Origin: Streptococcus sp. WM07
GTDB lineage: Bacteria; Bacillota; Bacilli; Lactobacillales; Streptococcaceae
Assembly: GCF_004570525.1 (NCBI RefSeq)
Contig: NZ_SPPZ01000006.1
Span: 1 to 40,011, forward strand
Reading direction: 5' to 3'
Length of the DNA: 40,011 bases
The translations under genes were made by a program, and so were the position numbers. Of the stretch, positions 27,887 through 36,685 are shown one piece after another. The notes under the pieces are model-generated. The model did no database searches and had not been told where the DNA came from. It worked only from the letters and a program-made list of their open reading frames with translations. How positions within the stretch are numbered: position 1 is the first letter of the stretch; each line of letters begins with the position of its first letter.

Positions 27887-28798
27887 TTACTGTTCTGAAA
27901 TATATTTATAGACCTGCTGTCCTGCTATAGCGCCATCTCCAACTGCAGTAGTAATTTGACGAAGATCTTTTTGACGAACATCACCAATAGCATAGATACC
28001 TTCTACACTTGTTTTCATTTCCTTATCTGTTGGAATCCAACCATTTTCATCTGTGATGCCTAAATCTTTTACAAAGTCACTGACCGCGTCTAAACCAACA
28101 TAAATAAAGACAGCTCCAAAAGCTTCTTCCGTCACCAAGCCAGTTTTGACATTTTCCAAAACAACACTTTGAACTTTGCGATCATCGCCTTTGATTTCCT
28201 TGACAACTGTATCCCAGATGAAACGGATTTTTTCATTAGCAAAGGCTCGATCTTGTAGAATTTTCTGAGCACGGAGCTCATCGCGACGGTGAACAATCGT
28301 CACTGTTTTTCCCATTTGTGCTAAGAACAAAGCCTCTTCCACAGCTGAGTCTCCACCACCGACTACTAGGATATCTTCACCACGGAAAAATGCTCCATCA
28401 CAGACCGCACAGTAAGAAACACCGCGACTATTATACTCTGCTTCACCAGGAACTCCCAAGTGACGGTGCTCAGATCCTGTTGCCACAATAATCGTTTTGG
28501 CTTGGAAATCACCGGAATCTGTATGAATCACCTTATGATCCTCTTTATTCTCAATCGATTCAACCATTCCAAAAATATACTCCACTCCAAAGCCTTCCAA
28601 TGGTTGGAACATTTGATCTGCCAATTCCGGACCAGAAATTTTGGCAAAACCTGGATAGTTTTCAATATCTGCGGTATTATTCATCTGACCTCCAGGAATC
28701 CCACGCTCTAAGAGACCAACCTTGAGATTACCCCTAGCTGCATAAAGAGCAGCTGTCATTCCAGCTGGACCAGCTCCAATAATAATCGTATCGTACAT
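27887..28798 (-). CDS. trxB: Thioredoxin reductase
   Basis: FAD- and NADPH-dependent reductase of thioredoxin, 303 aa. The N-terminal FAD motif is IIGAGPAGMTAALYAAR. The redox-active pair is in SYCAVCDGAFF (CxxC, about residues 132-135). The NADPH motif is VVGGGDSAVEEALFLA, and AIGDVR binds FAD near the C-terminus. The length is normal. It has a strong promoter and terminator of its own, and sits beside a probable cystine transporter, which fits a thiol-redox neighbourhood. Confidence 0.96.
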   Translation of the reverse strand: MYDTIIIGAGPAGMTAALYAARGNLKVGLLERGIPGGQMNNTADIENYPGFAKISGPELADQMFQPLEGFGVEYIFGMVESIENKEDHKVIHTDSGDFQAKTIIVATGSEHRHLGVPGEAEYNSRGVSYCAVCDGAFFRGEDILVVGGGDSAVEEALFLAQMGKTVTIVHRRDELRAQKILQDRAFANEKIRFIWDTVVKEIKGDDRKVQSVVLENVKTGLVTEEAFGAVFIYVGLDAVSDFVKDLGITDENGWIPTDKEMKTSVEGIYAIGDVRQKDLRQITTAVGDGAIAGQQVYKYISEQ

Positions 28799-28828
28799 AA
28801 ACTTACTCCTTAGAATTCTTCTACTGTC

Positions 28829-28857
28829 ATTATAGACCCCTGTGTCTCCAATTTCAA
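28829..28857 (-). promoter_or_regulatory. trxB promoter
   Basis: Minus strand TTGAAA (28852-28857), 17-bp spacer, consensus TATAAT (28829-28834), 30 bp before the trxB ATG. No terminator separates it from DUF4059, so read-through from upstream is also possible. Confidence 0.8.
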
Positions 28858-28867
28858 GAAAAGCGAC

Positions 28868-29071
28868 CTAGAAGACAATCAAGAGAGCCATAACTGCAAA
28901 GGAAAAAATCGGAACAACTAAACAAGAAGTAATCAGAACTTCATGTCGCATTTGCCGCCTCGTATTCCCCTTAGCCACCCCACGAACATAGAAAACCAAT
29001 CCTATCAGAAAGGTAGCTGCACTTGTCAGCAATAAACTTTGAAAATAGAGAGTCAACATTTGTGCCAGCAT
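28868..29071 (-). CDS. DUF4059 small membrane protein
   Basis: A 67-aa protein with two hydrophobic helices (about 8-30 and 45-66) joined by a short basic loop (RGVAKGNTRRQMRHE), so both ends probably face the same side. It matches the DUF4059 family, known to me only from streptococci and close relatives, in this same position between an amino-acid ABC transporter ATPase and trxB. It begins 2 bp after the ATPase stop. Only a weak AGAGG at longer than usual spacing precedes the ATG. No function is established. Context suggests a role linked to the transporter or thiol balance, which is inference. Confidence 0.85.
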   Translation of the reverse strand: MLAQMLTLYFQSLLLTSAATFLIGLVFYVRGVAKGNTRRQMRHEVLITSCLVVPIFSFAVMALLIVF

Positions 29072-29073
29072 TC

Positions 29074-29820
29074 TTAGACAGCCTCTTCTCTACGGTAATT
29101 CGCCAAGAAATCTTTAGTCCGTTCTTGCTTAGGATGATGAAAAATTTGATCTGATGTTCCCTCTTCGATAATTTTTCCTTTTTCTAAGAATAAAACCCGA
29201 TCAGCTACTTGCTCAACAAAGGCCATATCATGACTAACCAAAATCATTGTTTGCCCGTCCTGAGCAGCCTGGCTAATCGCCTTCTCTACTTCACGAACCA
29301 ACTCTGGATCCAAAGCAGAAGTCGGTTCATCTAGTAAAAGAACACTCGGTTTCATAGCCAAGGCACGAGCTAGACCAACTCGCTGTTTTTGCCCACCTGA
29401 AAGTTGTTTCGGATACTGATCAACCTTATCCGCCAATCCAACCTTAGTTAATTCCTTGAGAGCCAAATCCTTAGCCTTTGGTAGGGGCATTTTTTTTACC
29501 TGGACTAACCCTTCCATTACATTTTCCAAAACTGTCCGTCTCGAGAAAAGATTAAATTGTTGAAAGACCATCGATAAGCTCTGACGAAGAGCCAGAATAT
29601 CTTCCTTACTAGCAGTTTTAACATCTAATAACTTATCATCAATTTGAATGGTTCCAGCATCCGCATTTTCCAAAAAGTTAAGGCTCCGTAGAAATGTTGA
29701 CTTCCCCGCTCCTGAAGAACCAATCAGAGCAATGACTTCCCCTTGATGGATGTCTACATCTAGCTTGTCCAAGACAATCTGTTTGCCGAATTTTTTACTT
29801 AATCCTTTAATGGTAATCAT
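29074..29820 (-). CDS. Polar amino-acid (probably cystine) ABC transporter ATPase
   Basis: ABC ATPase of the GlnQ/TcyC family, 248 aa. Walker A GSSGAGKST (about 33-41), Q-loop FQQFNLF, signature LSGGQKQR, Walker B LLLDEPTSALDP and the switch His in LVSHDM are all present. It follows the permease gene by 10 bp. By position next to DUF4059 and trxB it corresponds to the pneumococcal pair described as the cystine importer TcyBC, as I recall it. Specificity is not provable from the ATPase. No substrate-binding protein is encoded nearby. Confidence 0.9.
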   Translation of the reverse strand: MITIKGLSKKFGKQIVLDKLDVDIHQGEVIALIGSSGAGKSTFLRSLNFLENADAGTIQIDDKLLDVKTASKEDILALRQSLSMVFQQFNLFSRRTVLENVMEGLVQVKKMPLPKAKDLALKELTKVGLADKVDQYPKQLSGGQKQRVGLARALAMKPSVLLLDEPTSALDPELVREVEKAISQAAQDGQTMILVSHDMAFVEQVADRVLFLEKGKIIEEGTSDQIFHHPKQERTKDFLANYRREEAV

Positions 29821-29830
29821 CTAAGACCTC

Positions 29831-30589
29831 CTAATCATCACCAATTGCTAGACGACGTTCCCACCAACGACCCAACTGCTCAATCAAAATGCTGACAGCC
29901 CAATAAACAAGTGAGACTGAAATAAAGCGTTCAAAATAGCGATAATCCGCCCCACCTAAAATTTGAGCCTGGGCAAAGATTTCAACAACTCCTGCATTAA
30001 ATGCCAAAGATGTCCCTTTCGTCAAACCGATTAAATTGTTAATCAAGGTCGGAAGAGCAATGACAGCTGCATTGGGGAAGACAACTCGACGATAAACTTG
30101 CTGTTCTGTCATTCCTAAACTACGTGCTGCCTCCATTTCACCAGGATCTACAGCTAAGATAGCTGCACGAATGGTCTCACTGGCATAAGCTGCCTCATTA
30201 AAAGCAAAAGCTACAACCGCAAAGACTGCTGCGGGGATTGCGTTAATATTCCAGTCTGTTCCCAAATTCTGGTTTAAAGCCTTCAAAAGAAGGGGAATCC
30301 CGTAGTAAGTCAGCATGAGTTGCACCAAAATTGGCGTTCCCCGTAAAAAACTAACAAAAACAGCTTGAATCGGGTACAAAATCCGAATCCGACGAATCTT
30401 AACCAATGCGAATAAAATCGCTAAAAACAAACCAAAAATGGATCCTGCAAGCGTTAATCCAAGAGTAATCGGGAGACGTTCTAAAATTCTTGGAAGTCCA
30501 TCAAAAACCGCTCTCAAACTAAACAATTGACCATCTGGCAAACTGTTCATTAAATTTTCGTAAAAAGTTACTCCTAAGTTAGGAATCAT
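29831..30589 (-). CDS. Polar amino-acid (probably cystine) ABC transporter permease
   Basis: HisM/GlnP-type inner-membrane permease of 252 aa with about five transmembrane helices. The EAA loop that docks the ATPase is visible as EMEAARSLGMTEQQVYRRVVFPNAA (about 157-181). FLRGTPILVQLMLTYYGIP is the typical motif of polar amino-acid permeases. Unlike many streptococcal relatives it is not fused to a binding domain. AGAGGT sits 6 nt before the ATG. It lies 17 bp after the helicase gene on the same strand without a terminator. Confidence 0.9.
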   Translation of the reverse strand: MIPNLGVTFYENLMNSLPDGQLFSLRAVFDGLPRILERLPITLGLTLAGSIFGLFLAILFALVKIRRIRILYPIQAVFVSFLRGTPILVQLMLTYYGIPLLLKALNQNLGTDWNINAIPAAVFAVVAFAFNEAAYASETIRAAILAVDPGEMEAARSLGMTEQQVYRRVVFPNAAVIALPTLINNLIGLTKGTSLAFNAGVVEIFAQAQILGGADYRYFERFISVSLVYWAVSILIEQLGRWWERRLAIGDD

Positions 30590-30606
30590 ATACTACCTCT
30601 TAATCC

Positions 30607-31947
30607 CTAAAAGATCTGACGCTTAGCCTTCCGTTCTGCACGGCCTTGGGCTCTGCGTTCAGCCCGTTTAGTTTTTCTTCGTTTTTCATTCACGGCCCAC
30701 TGGATTTTTTTCTTATAGCCTGGTTTGATTTTCTTCTTCTTCTTTTTCACCAAGCCAATCATCTCAGTGTCCAGTTTTTCCCGTTTTTTCTCACGTTGCG
30801 CCCGACGATCTCGATCATAGGTCTCAACAAATTCACCATTCTTGATTTCTTTGGGAGTAAAGCGAATCCCCATTTTTTCCAAATCACGAATAGCAGTGTC
30901 ATCCTGTGGCGAATAAAGAGTAATGGCGATGCCACCTAAACCATTCCGCCCAGTTCTTCCAACTCGGTGAATAAAGAACGATAAGTCTTGAGGAATCGCA
31001 TCATTTATCACATGACTAACCCCTTCAATATCAATTCCACGTGCTGCAAGATCTGTGGCTACCACAAAAGTATAATCCAGATTTTTAATCTGATTCATCG
31101 TCCGTTTCCGTTCACGGGCTGGGATATCCCCGTGGATACGTGCAACTTTTAATCCTTGCTCCTGTAAATACAGATAGAGCTCTTCTGCCCGTCCCTTAGT
31201 ATTGACAAAAATCATGGCCAAATAGGGTTGCATCATCTGAGACATTTGATAAATTAGGGCATTCCGATCACGTCCTTTAGTCGAAACCAACCAATTATCG
31301 ATTGTATCTGAGATAACCGTCTTGGTAGCAATTTTCTCCATGACAGGCTGCTGTAGATACTTCTTGAGGAAAGGTTGGAGTTTTTGTGGGATAGTTGCTG
31401 AGAAGACTAAAATCTGAACATCTTTTGGTAATCGTGAAGCAATACGATCCACTGTCTCCAAGAATCCCATGTCCAAGGTCATATCGGCCTCATCCACAAC
31501 CAAAGTCTTCGTTTTATGAATATCCAAATCACCGCTTGCCACCAAATCATAGATCCGACCTGGTGTCCCGATTACGATGTGCGGCTGACTCTTCGTAAGA
31601 CGCTCAATCTGACGTACCTTATCCGTCCCGCCCACATAATTTGCTAAACGTACAGAAAAGGGTGCGTGGCTCGCCAGCTGCTTACAGGCTTGGTAAATTT
31701 GCTCAGCCAACTCTCGACTTGGTGCCGTGATAACCGCCTGAGTAACATCTGAATCCTCTAATTGCTGAAAAATCGGTAATAAGAAGGTGTGGGTTTTACC
31801 CGAACCAGTCTTGGATTCTCCAACCAAATCCTTTCCACTTAAAACAACCGGAATTAATTTTTCCTGAACTTCTGTCGGTTGGTGGAAATTGATTTCCTTC
31901 AGGGCTTGCTGAAGAAAGTCCTTTAATTGAAAATCAGTAAATTTCAT
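30607..31947 (-). CDS. DEAD-box ATP-dependent RNA helicase
   Basis: RNA helicase of 446 aa, probably acting in ribosome assembly or mRNA turnover. Core motifs: Q motif (FHQPTEVQEKLIP), Walker A ESKTGSGKTH, TAPSRELAEQ, GTPGR, DEAD in VVDEADMTLDMG, SAT, and the helicase C domain with TDLAARGID and HRVGRTGR. The tail after about 375 is highly basic (KKKKKKIKPGYKKK, RRKTKRAERRAQGRAERKAKR), giving nonspecific RNA binding. It resembles Bacillus CshB/YfmL-class helicases. The exact orthologue is uncertain. Confidence 0.93.
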   Translation of the reverse strand: MKFTDFQLKDFLQQALKEINFHQPTEVQEKLIPVVLSGKDLVGESKTGSGKTHTFLLPIFQQLEDSDVTQAVITAPSRELAEQIYQACKQLASHAPFSVRLANYVGGTDKVRQIERLTKSQPHIVIGTPGRIYDLVASGDLDIHKTKTLVVDEADMTLDMGFLETVDRIASRLPKDVQILVFSATIPQKLQPFLKKYLQQPVMEKIATKTVISDTIDNWLVSTKGRDRNALIYQMSQMMQPYLAMIFVNTKGRAEELYLYLQEQGLKVARIHGDIPARERKRTMNQIKNLDYTFVVATDLAARGIDIEGVSHVINDAIPQDLSFFIHRVGRTGRNGLGGIAITLYSPQDDTAIRDLEKMGIRFTPKEIKNGEFVETYDRDRRAQREKKREKLDTEMIGLVKKKKKKIKPGYKKKIQWAVNEKRRKTKRAERRAQGRAERKAKRQIF

Positions 31948-31975
31948 GCGTCACTTCCTTTTCTAACTTCCTTTC

Positions 31976-31984
31976 ATTATACCA
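31976..31984 (-). promoter_or_regulatory. DEAD-box helicase extended -10 promoter
   Basis: Minus strand TGGTATAAT with consensus TATAAT at 31976-31981, 28 bp before the helicase ATG and just after the mraY terminator. AAAGGAAG provides the ribosome site. Confidence 0.65.
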
Positions 31985-31990
31985 TATTGG

Positions 31991-32022
31991 AAAAAGGAAA
32001 AAAGGTTGGGGAATCCAACCTT
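31991..32022 (-). terminator. Terminator of the rsmH-ftsL-pbp2X-mraY operon
   Basis: Minus-strand AAGGTTGG/CCAACCTT hairpin (32015-32022 and 32002-32009) with a 5-nt loop and a T-rich tail (TTTTCCTTTTT), right after the mraY stop. Confidence 0.88.
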
Positions 32023-32028
32023 GATCAT

Positions 32029-33021
32029 TTAGAGATATAAAAGGGCTAGAGTTATCAAGGACATGACAAATCCAATCCCCCATAAGAAGAAATCTACCTT
32101 CCATTCCGACCAAGCGGAACCACGGCCGGTCAATCCACCCAATTCCAAATGGTGGTGAAAAGGAGTCATTCGGAAAATACGACGGCCTTCACCATATTTT
32201 TTACGAGTGTATTTGAAGTAGGCTACCTGCAACATAACGGATGTAGTTTCAATGACATAAACCAAGCCGATTAATAAGAGAGTCCATTCCTGATGGAGAG
32301 CCATCGAAATGGTTGCTAGCATACCTCCAAGTGCCAAACTTCCAACATCCCCCATAAAGACCTTAGCAGGCTTCCGATTATAAAGGAAGAAACCAAGTAG
32401 AGCACCAATCATACTAGCAATTACCAAAAGAATGTCCCATTGTCTTTGCATAAACGCAATAACACCATAGGCTACAAGCGAAATCACAACTGAGATACTT
32501 GACAAACCATCAATCCCATCCGTCAAATTCACTGCATTGGAAAATCCAACTAGCCAGAAAAGGACAAAGAAAAGGTAGAGAAAACCTAAGGGCAAAAGAT
32601 ATCCAAAGATATTCAAAGTCCCCGTATTATTATCCGCAAACAAGAAGAAGAGGAAACCTCCTAGTAATTGTAAAATTAACTTCTGCCGTGGATTTAGCCC
32701 CTCATTAATTCGACGAAAAACCTTCAGGAAATCATCCAAAAAACCAACCGTGCCATACAATACTAGGATCAGCAAAATCATCCCAGCGCTAGCGGTCCAG
32801 TTCCCAGACCAAATTAGACTCAACAAGGCTACAAGACTACCTACCAAAAGAAAAACAATCCCTCCCATGGTAGGCGTTCCAGCCTTGGCTTGGTGTTGCT
32901 TCACATCTTCATGCATCTGTTGACCAGAAATCTTAGCCTTATTATAGGTTTGAATGAAAATGGGCATCAATAGAACTGTCAGCACAAAGGAAATGACACT
33001 GACAAAAATTACGCTATTCAT
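32029..33021 (-). CDS. mraY: Phospho-N-acetylmuramoyl-pentapeptide transferase
   Basis: Integral membrane enzyme, 330 aa with about ten helices, that forms lipid I by moving phospho-MurNAc-pentapeptide onto undecaprenyl phosphate. Diagnostic sequences: [23 protein letters not shown] (Asp-Asp pair), [13 protein letters not shown], and the histidine loop [16 protein letters not shown]. It begins 1 bp after pbp2X and ends the operon. In streptococci this gene directly follows pbp2X. Confidence 0.97.
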   Translation of the reverse strand: MNSVIFVSVISFVLTVLLMPIFIQTYNKAKISGQQMHEDVKQHQAKAGTPTMGGIVFLLVGSLVALLSLIWSGNWTASAGMILLILVLYGTVGFLDDFLKVFRRINEGLNPRQKLILQLLGGFLFFLFADNNTGTLNIFGYLLPLGFLYLFFVLFWLVGFSNAVNLTDGIDGLSSISVVISLVAYGVIAFMQRQWDILLVIASMIGALLGFFLYNRKPAKVFMGDVGSLALGGMLATISMALHQEWTLLLIGLVYVIETTSVMLQVAYFKYTRKKYGEGRRIFRMTPFHHHLELGGLTGRGSAWSEWKVDFFLWGIGFVMSLITLALLYL

Positions 33022-33022
33022 A

Positions 33023-35290
33023 TTAGTCTCCCAGGGTTACTTTTATTTTTTTGATTTTCTTTAATGATGTATTCGGATCCACATTCTGACTGACAACATG
33101 ACTGCCCGAACCACGAATGTCCATTTCGATATCCATCCACTTGCCAAATTGTTTAATCATCTGCTTATTCCAACCATAGAAATCTGGAACTTCTTCAAAG
33201 CTATTAGTAAGAATCAACACTTGTTGATTGGCTTTCAACTTGTCTCCAGCATTAGCAGAAACTTTACGAATAGAGGTTCCTGTCCCCAATATAATCGGTT
33301 GTACCACACTTTGACGTAGAACATCCGCTAGATTCCCCGGAGATATTTCGGAAGTATTCGGCATCTTATAGGCCAACTCTTTCGACACATCGTCCAAAAT
33401 TGGACTTGGCTCTACCAAATTGAGAGTATCTTTCATTGCTAGGGCTTCTTCTAAAACAGGATTAACAATATCACGCCACATCAACGGATCGAAATGTTCA
33501 GGTTGTGCCGTCGCTACATACATAATAAAATCTGGATCCTCTGCTGAAGACATGGCTACAACGGAGTTCATATAAGTCCCCTCCAAATAACCCGTTCCAT
33601 CTTCTTTAGCAATCTCCGCAGTACCAGACTTCACCGCTACATCCTTACCGCCTGCACGAATGATGGGGCCTTGTAGACTTAGATCAGAGGACCACTTATC
33701 ATAAAGTGTTCCATAAAAGGGATCAGAACCAACCGTGACCATATATTCCCTGGTCTCTCGAGCCGCCTTTTCAGAAACAGGATTTCCCATAATTTCTAGA
33801 CTCGCTTTTCGTGCTGCATCTTCTTTTTGATCATAGATAGCCGAAATAAATTTAGGTTGAATCATGACACCATCATTAGCAATGGCAGTAAAGGCTCTAA
33901 GCAACTGAATCTGCGTAACGGAAATCCCCTGTCCAAAGGATGACATAGCGATGGAAACAAGGTTATCCGCCGGTAACAAACCTGACGATTCATTTCCCAT
34001 TCCAAAGCGAGTTGGTACTCCAAATCGGAATTTAGAAAGGTAATTCAACCACTTGTCATCCCCCATTTTTTGTTCTAATAAGGTCATCCCAACGTTTGAA
34101 GAATAGGCAAAACCTTGGGCAAAACTCATAACCTGACCAGAAGAAGTACCATTATTGACAGACCAGTCCCGAATGGTCGCATCGATAACCTTCAACTGAG
34201 TATTATCAAAAAGCTCATTAGGTGGGAAAGTGTTATTATCAATCGCTGAAGCTAGAGTCATGACTTTTAAAGTCGAACCCGGCTCATAGTTACTTTGATA
34301 GAGGGAGGAAGACCAAGTGAAATCTTCATCATCCAAACCTTCTTTCGTATCTGGATTAAAGGTTGGACGTTGCGTATGGGCTAGTATTTCTCCTGTTTTA
34401 GCAGACACAAGTGTGGCAGTCGACCACTTACCTTGCGTTTTTTCCTGAAAGGCATCCATCTTTGTTTCTAGATAGGTTTGTAAGTTAGCAGATAGGGTTG
34501 TGTAAACATCTTGACCATCTATACGCTTACTCTCTACTTTCTCAGTTCCAGGAATCACACTGCCTTGTCGATTCTTTTCATAAGTAATGACACCATCGGT
34601 TCCAGCGAGGATACTGTTCATAGAGGCTTCCAAACCGGTATTTCCTACAAGTGTCTTACTTCCATCTTCATGCTCTGTTAATTGAGCTAAGCCAATAAAT
34701 TGAGAAGCAAAGTTACCATTTGGATAACTACGACTGGGACTTGTGGAAAAATCAATTCCCTTAATACCCGCTTTCTCAGCTGCATCTTTAATTTCCGTCA
34801 TAGTGCCATAGGAAAGATTATTTCCTTTAGTTCCAAACGATACTTGACGCAAGTCCTTTTGTCCCAACTGTTTGAATACATAATCTGGCTCCATATCCAG
34901 ATATTCTTTGAACAATTCAGCTACCTGAGCAAATTGATCAGAATCCACATACAATTTCTCACCTTTTGCCGAAACGTATTCCTTGTCAATAACAGCAAAC
35001 ACATTGTAGGTAGTTGAATCTTCTGCAATAGGAATGCCATTACGATCATAAATGGTTCCACGTTTTGCGGGATTTACACGAATTTCTTGATGGACTCGTT
35101 TAGCTGCTTCAGACAAGTCTACTCCAAACTTGGTATCTGTACCGATAATGACAGCAAAGTTTATCAAAAAGACAAAAAAGAGAAAGACAGTTAAGACACT
35201 TAGCTGCTTTCCGACCTTTTGCCGATTCTCACTAGGTGATTTACGTCCCTTCAAAACAAAGTGACGAATTCGTTGCCAAAAACGTTTCAT
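33023..35290 (-). CDS. pbp2X: Class B penicillin-binding protein 2x
   Basis: Division-specific transpeptidase, 755 aa, working with FtsW at the septum. A cytoplasmic tail and one transmembrane helix (about 30-50) precede the PBP dimerisation domain, the transpeptidase domain and two C-terminal PASTA domains (from about 630). Catalytic motifs are S339-T-L-K (339-342), S397-S-N (397-399) and K554-S-G-T (554-557). Leu341, Tyr396 and Val553 differ from the Met, His and Leu at the matching places of wild-type pneumococcal PBP2x. The ATG overlaps the ftsL stop (ATGA). This is also the gene whose product meets StkP and GpsB at mid-cell. Confidence 0.97.
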   Translation of the reverse strand: MKRFWQRIRHFVLKGRKSPSENRQKVGKQLSVLTVFLFFVFLINFAVIIGTDTKFGVDLSEAAKRVHQEIRVNPAKRGTIYDRNGIPIAEDSTTYNVFAVIDKEYVSAKGEKLYVDSDQFAQVAELFKEYLDMEPDYVFKQLGQKDLRQVSFGTKGNNLSYGTMTEIKDAAEKAGIKGIDFSTSPSRSYPNGNFASQFIGLAQLTEHEDGSKTLVGNTGLEASMNSILAGTDGVITYEKNRQGSVIPGTEKVESKRIDGQDVYTTLSANLQTYLETKMDAFQEKTQGKWSTATLVSAKTGEILAHTQRPTFNPDTKEGLDDEDFTWSSSLYQSNYEPGSTLKVMTLASAIDNNTFPPNELFDNTQLKVIDATIRDWSVNNGTSSGQVMSFAQGFAYSSNVGMTLLEQKMGDDKWLNYLSKFRFGVPTRFGMGNESSGLLPADNLVSIAMSSFGQGISVTQIQLLRAFTAIANDGVMIQPKFISAIYDQKEDAARKASLEIMGNPVSEKAARETREYMVTVGSDPFYGTLYDKWSSDLSLQGPIIRAGGKDVAVKSGTAEIAKEDGTGYLEGTYMNSVVAMSSAEDPDFIMYVATAQPEHFDPLMWRDIVNPVLEEALAMKDTLNLVEPSPILDDVSKELAYKMPNTSEISPGNLADVLRQSVVQPIILGTGTSIRKVSANAGDKLKANQQVLILTNSFEEVPDFYGWNKQMIKQFGKWMDIEMDIRGSGSHVVSQNVDPNTSLKKIKKIKVTLGD

Positions 35291-35598
35291 GGTTTTTCCG
35301 CCGTTACTAAATTATCATTTTTCACAGTCATCCCTTGCTCCTCCGCTATCTTCCGGAAACGATCCTGACGACTTAATTCATTAATCTGTTGCTTAACTTC
35401 AGTAATTTCCGTTTCCTTGGTCTCAACTTGTGCATTTAAATGAGCCAAATCTCGCTCCACCTGAAGCATCTGGGTCTGTAAAAAAATCGTTGCAATAGCG
35501 ACAATCACTGTCGTCGCTACAATTGTTCCATAAAAAATTTTTTCTAGACTGGTTAAGGGACGTCTCAGTATCCCAATATTTCTAGCTTCTTGGGCCAT
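35287..35598 (-). CDS. ftsL: Cell division protein FtsL
   Basis: Bitopic divisome protein of 103 aa. It has a short cytoplasmic N-terminus, one transmembrane helix (about 25-45, [20 protein letters not shown]) and an extracellular coiled coil ([31 protein letters not shown]) that pairs with DivIC. The sequence family is weakly conserved, so identification leans on topology and its fixed place between rsmH and pbp2X. It starts 10 bp after rsmH. Confidence 0.93.
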   Translation of the reverse strand: MAQEARNIGILRRPLTSLEKIFYGTIVATTVIVAIATIFLQTQMLQVERDLAHLNAQVETKETEITEVKQQINELSRQDRFRKIAEEQGMTVKNDNLVTAEKP

Positions 35599-35608
35599 AA
35601 AGAGCTCC

Positions 35609-36556
35609 TTATTTTATTCTTTCTAATACACGCAATTTCGCTGAGTGAGCCCGGTTATTAACTTCCAATTCCTCTTGACTTGGAAGAATCGGCTTACGAT
35701 TCACCAGATGATAGTCTGCTTCCATTTGTTCCGGTAAAAGTGGAATGCCTTTGGGAATTTCAATGGTTGAAGCCTCTTTGAACAAGACCTTCGTCAAACG
35801 ATCTTCTAATGAATGAAAGGTAATAACCGAAATACGTCCACCCGGTTTGAGGAGTTCCATGGCTTGTTGAAGAGAGACTTCCGCTGCCCCTAACTCATCG
35901 TTCACCTCTATCCGAATAGCCTGAAAAATCTGCTTGGCAGGATGCCCTTTTTTCTTAAGTTCCTTTGCCGGCTTGGCAGATTTAATCATATCCGCTAATT
36001 GCGTAGTCGTATCGATTGGTGCTAATTTCCGCGCACTTTCGATTTTACGAGCCACTTGTTTTGAAAATTTATCTTCCCCATATTTAAAGAAGATGCGCAC
36101 CAAGTCCTCATACGCGTAAGTATTCACCACTTGATGGGCGGTCAAAGCCGCTGACTGATCCATCCGCATATCTAAAGGAGCGTCCTGCTTATAGGAAAAA
36201 CCACGAGAACGCTGATCCAATTGAGGACTGGAGACTCCTAAGTCATAACAAATTCCATCAATGGCTGTCACTCCCTGACGGGCTAATGCTGTTTGCAAAT
36301 TCCTAAAATTATCCTGAATAAAAGTAACCATTCCTCGCTCTACATAGGGAGCCAGCCGGACTTTCGCATGAGCAATCGCCTCTTCGTCCTGATCAAAGGC
36401 ATACAAATGCCCCTCATCACTCAATTGTGACAAAAGGTATTCACTATGACCAGCACCGCCTAGGGTAGCGTCCACATAGACACCGTCAGCCTTGATGTTT
36501 AAGGAATCAATTGTTTCCTTTAATAAAACTGTTACATGATGGAATTCTTTTTTCAT
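35609..36556 (-). CDS. rsmH: 16S rRNA m4C1402 methyltransferase RsmH (MraW)
   Basis: Methylates N4 of C1402 in the 16S P-site, 315 aa from the chosen start. Motifs: [16 protein letters not shown] at the N-terminus, [15 protein letters not shown] (SAM binding), [30 protein letters not shown], and [13 protein letters not shown]. The frame is open to 36601, but a good promoter (36566-36594) lies inside that extension. The family start [12 protein letters not shown] coincides with the ATG at 36556, only 9 nt after the -10 box. No Shine-Dalgarno sequence is present. First gene of the division cluster. Confidence 0.95.
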   Translation of the reverse strand: MKKEFHHVTVLLKETIDSLNIKADGVYVDATLGGAGHSEYLLSQLSDEGHLYAFDQDEEAIAHAKVRLAPYVERGMVTFIQDNFRNLQTALARQGVTAIDGICYDLGVSSPQLDQRSRGFSYKQDAPLDMRMDQSAALTAHQVVNTYAYEDLVRIFFKYGEDKFSKQVARKIESARKLAPIDTTTQLADMIKSAKPAKELKKKGHPAKQIFQAIRIEVNDELGAAEVSLQQAMELLKPGGRISVITFHSLEDRLTKVLFKEASTIEIPKGIPLLPEQMEADYHLVNRKPILPSQEELEVNNRAHSAKLRVLERIK

Positions 36557-36565
36557 ATCCAAATC

Positions 36566-36594
36566 ATTATACCCTAAAGCCCGACCTTTTTCAA
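36566..36594 (-). promoter_or_regulatory. Promoter of the rsmH-ftsL-pbp2X-mraY operon
   Basis: Minus strand TTGAAA (36589-36594), 17-bp spacer, consensus TATAAT (36566-36571). The -10 box ends 9 nt before the rsmH ATG, so the transcript should carry a 5' leader of only about 2-4 nt. Confidence 0.75.
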
Positions 36595-36622
36595 AAATCA
36601 CCCTTCAAGGACTCCATTTTAC

Positions 36623-36653
36623 TTGCTTCACCTTTACAAAAATATGGTAGAAT
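36623..36653 (+). promoter_or_regulatory. ktrB-ktrA promoter
   Basis: Plus strand TTGCTT (36623-36628), 19-bp spacer, TAGAAT (36648-36653) with a TGG extension, 32 bp before the ATG. AAAGGA serves as a somewhat distant ribosome site. Confidence 0.55.
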
Positions 36654-36685
36654 AAACACATCATTTCAAAAGGATTGTCGAGTCT

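Noticed and set aside
34700..35017. 105-codon plus-strand frame within pbp2X
   Set aside because: Antisense to a conserved coding region, with no ribosome site or family resemblance.
36557..36601. Fifteen-residue N-terminal extension of rsmH (start at 36601)
   Set aside because: The promoter lies inside this extension, and family members start at the [12 protein letters not shown] position.
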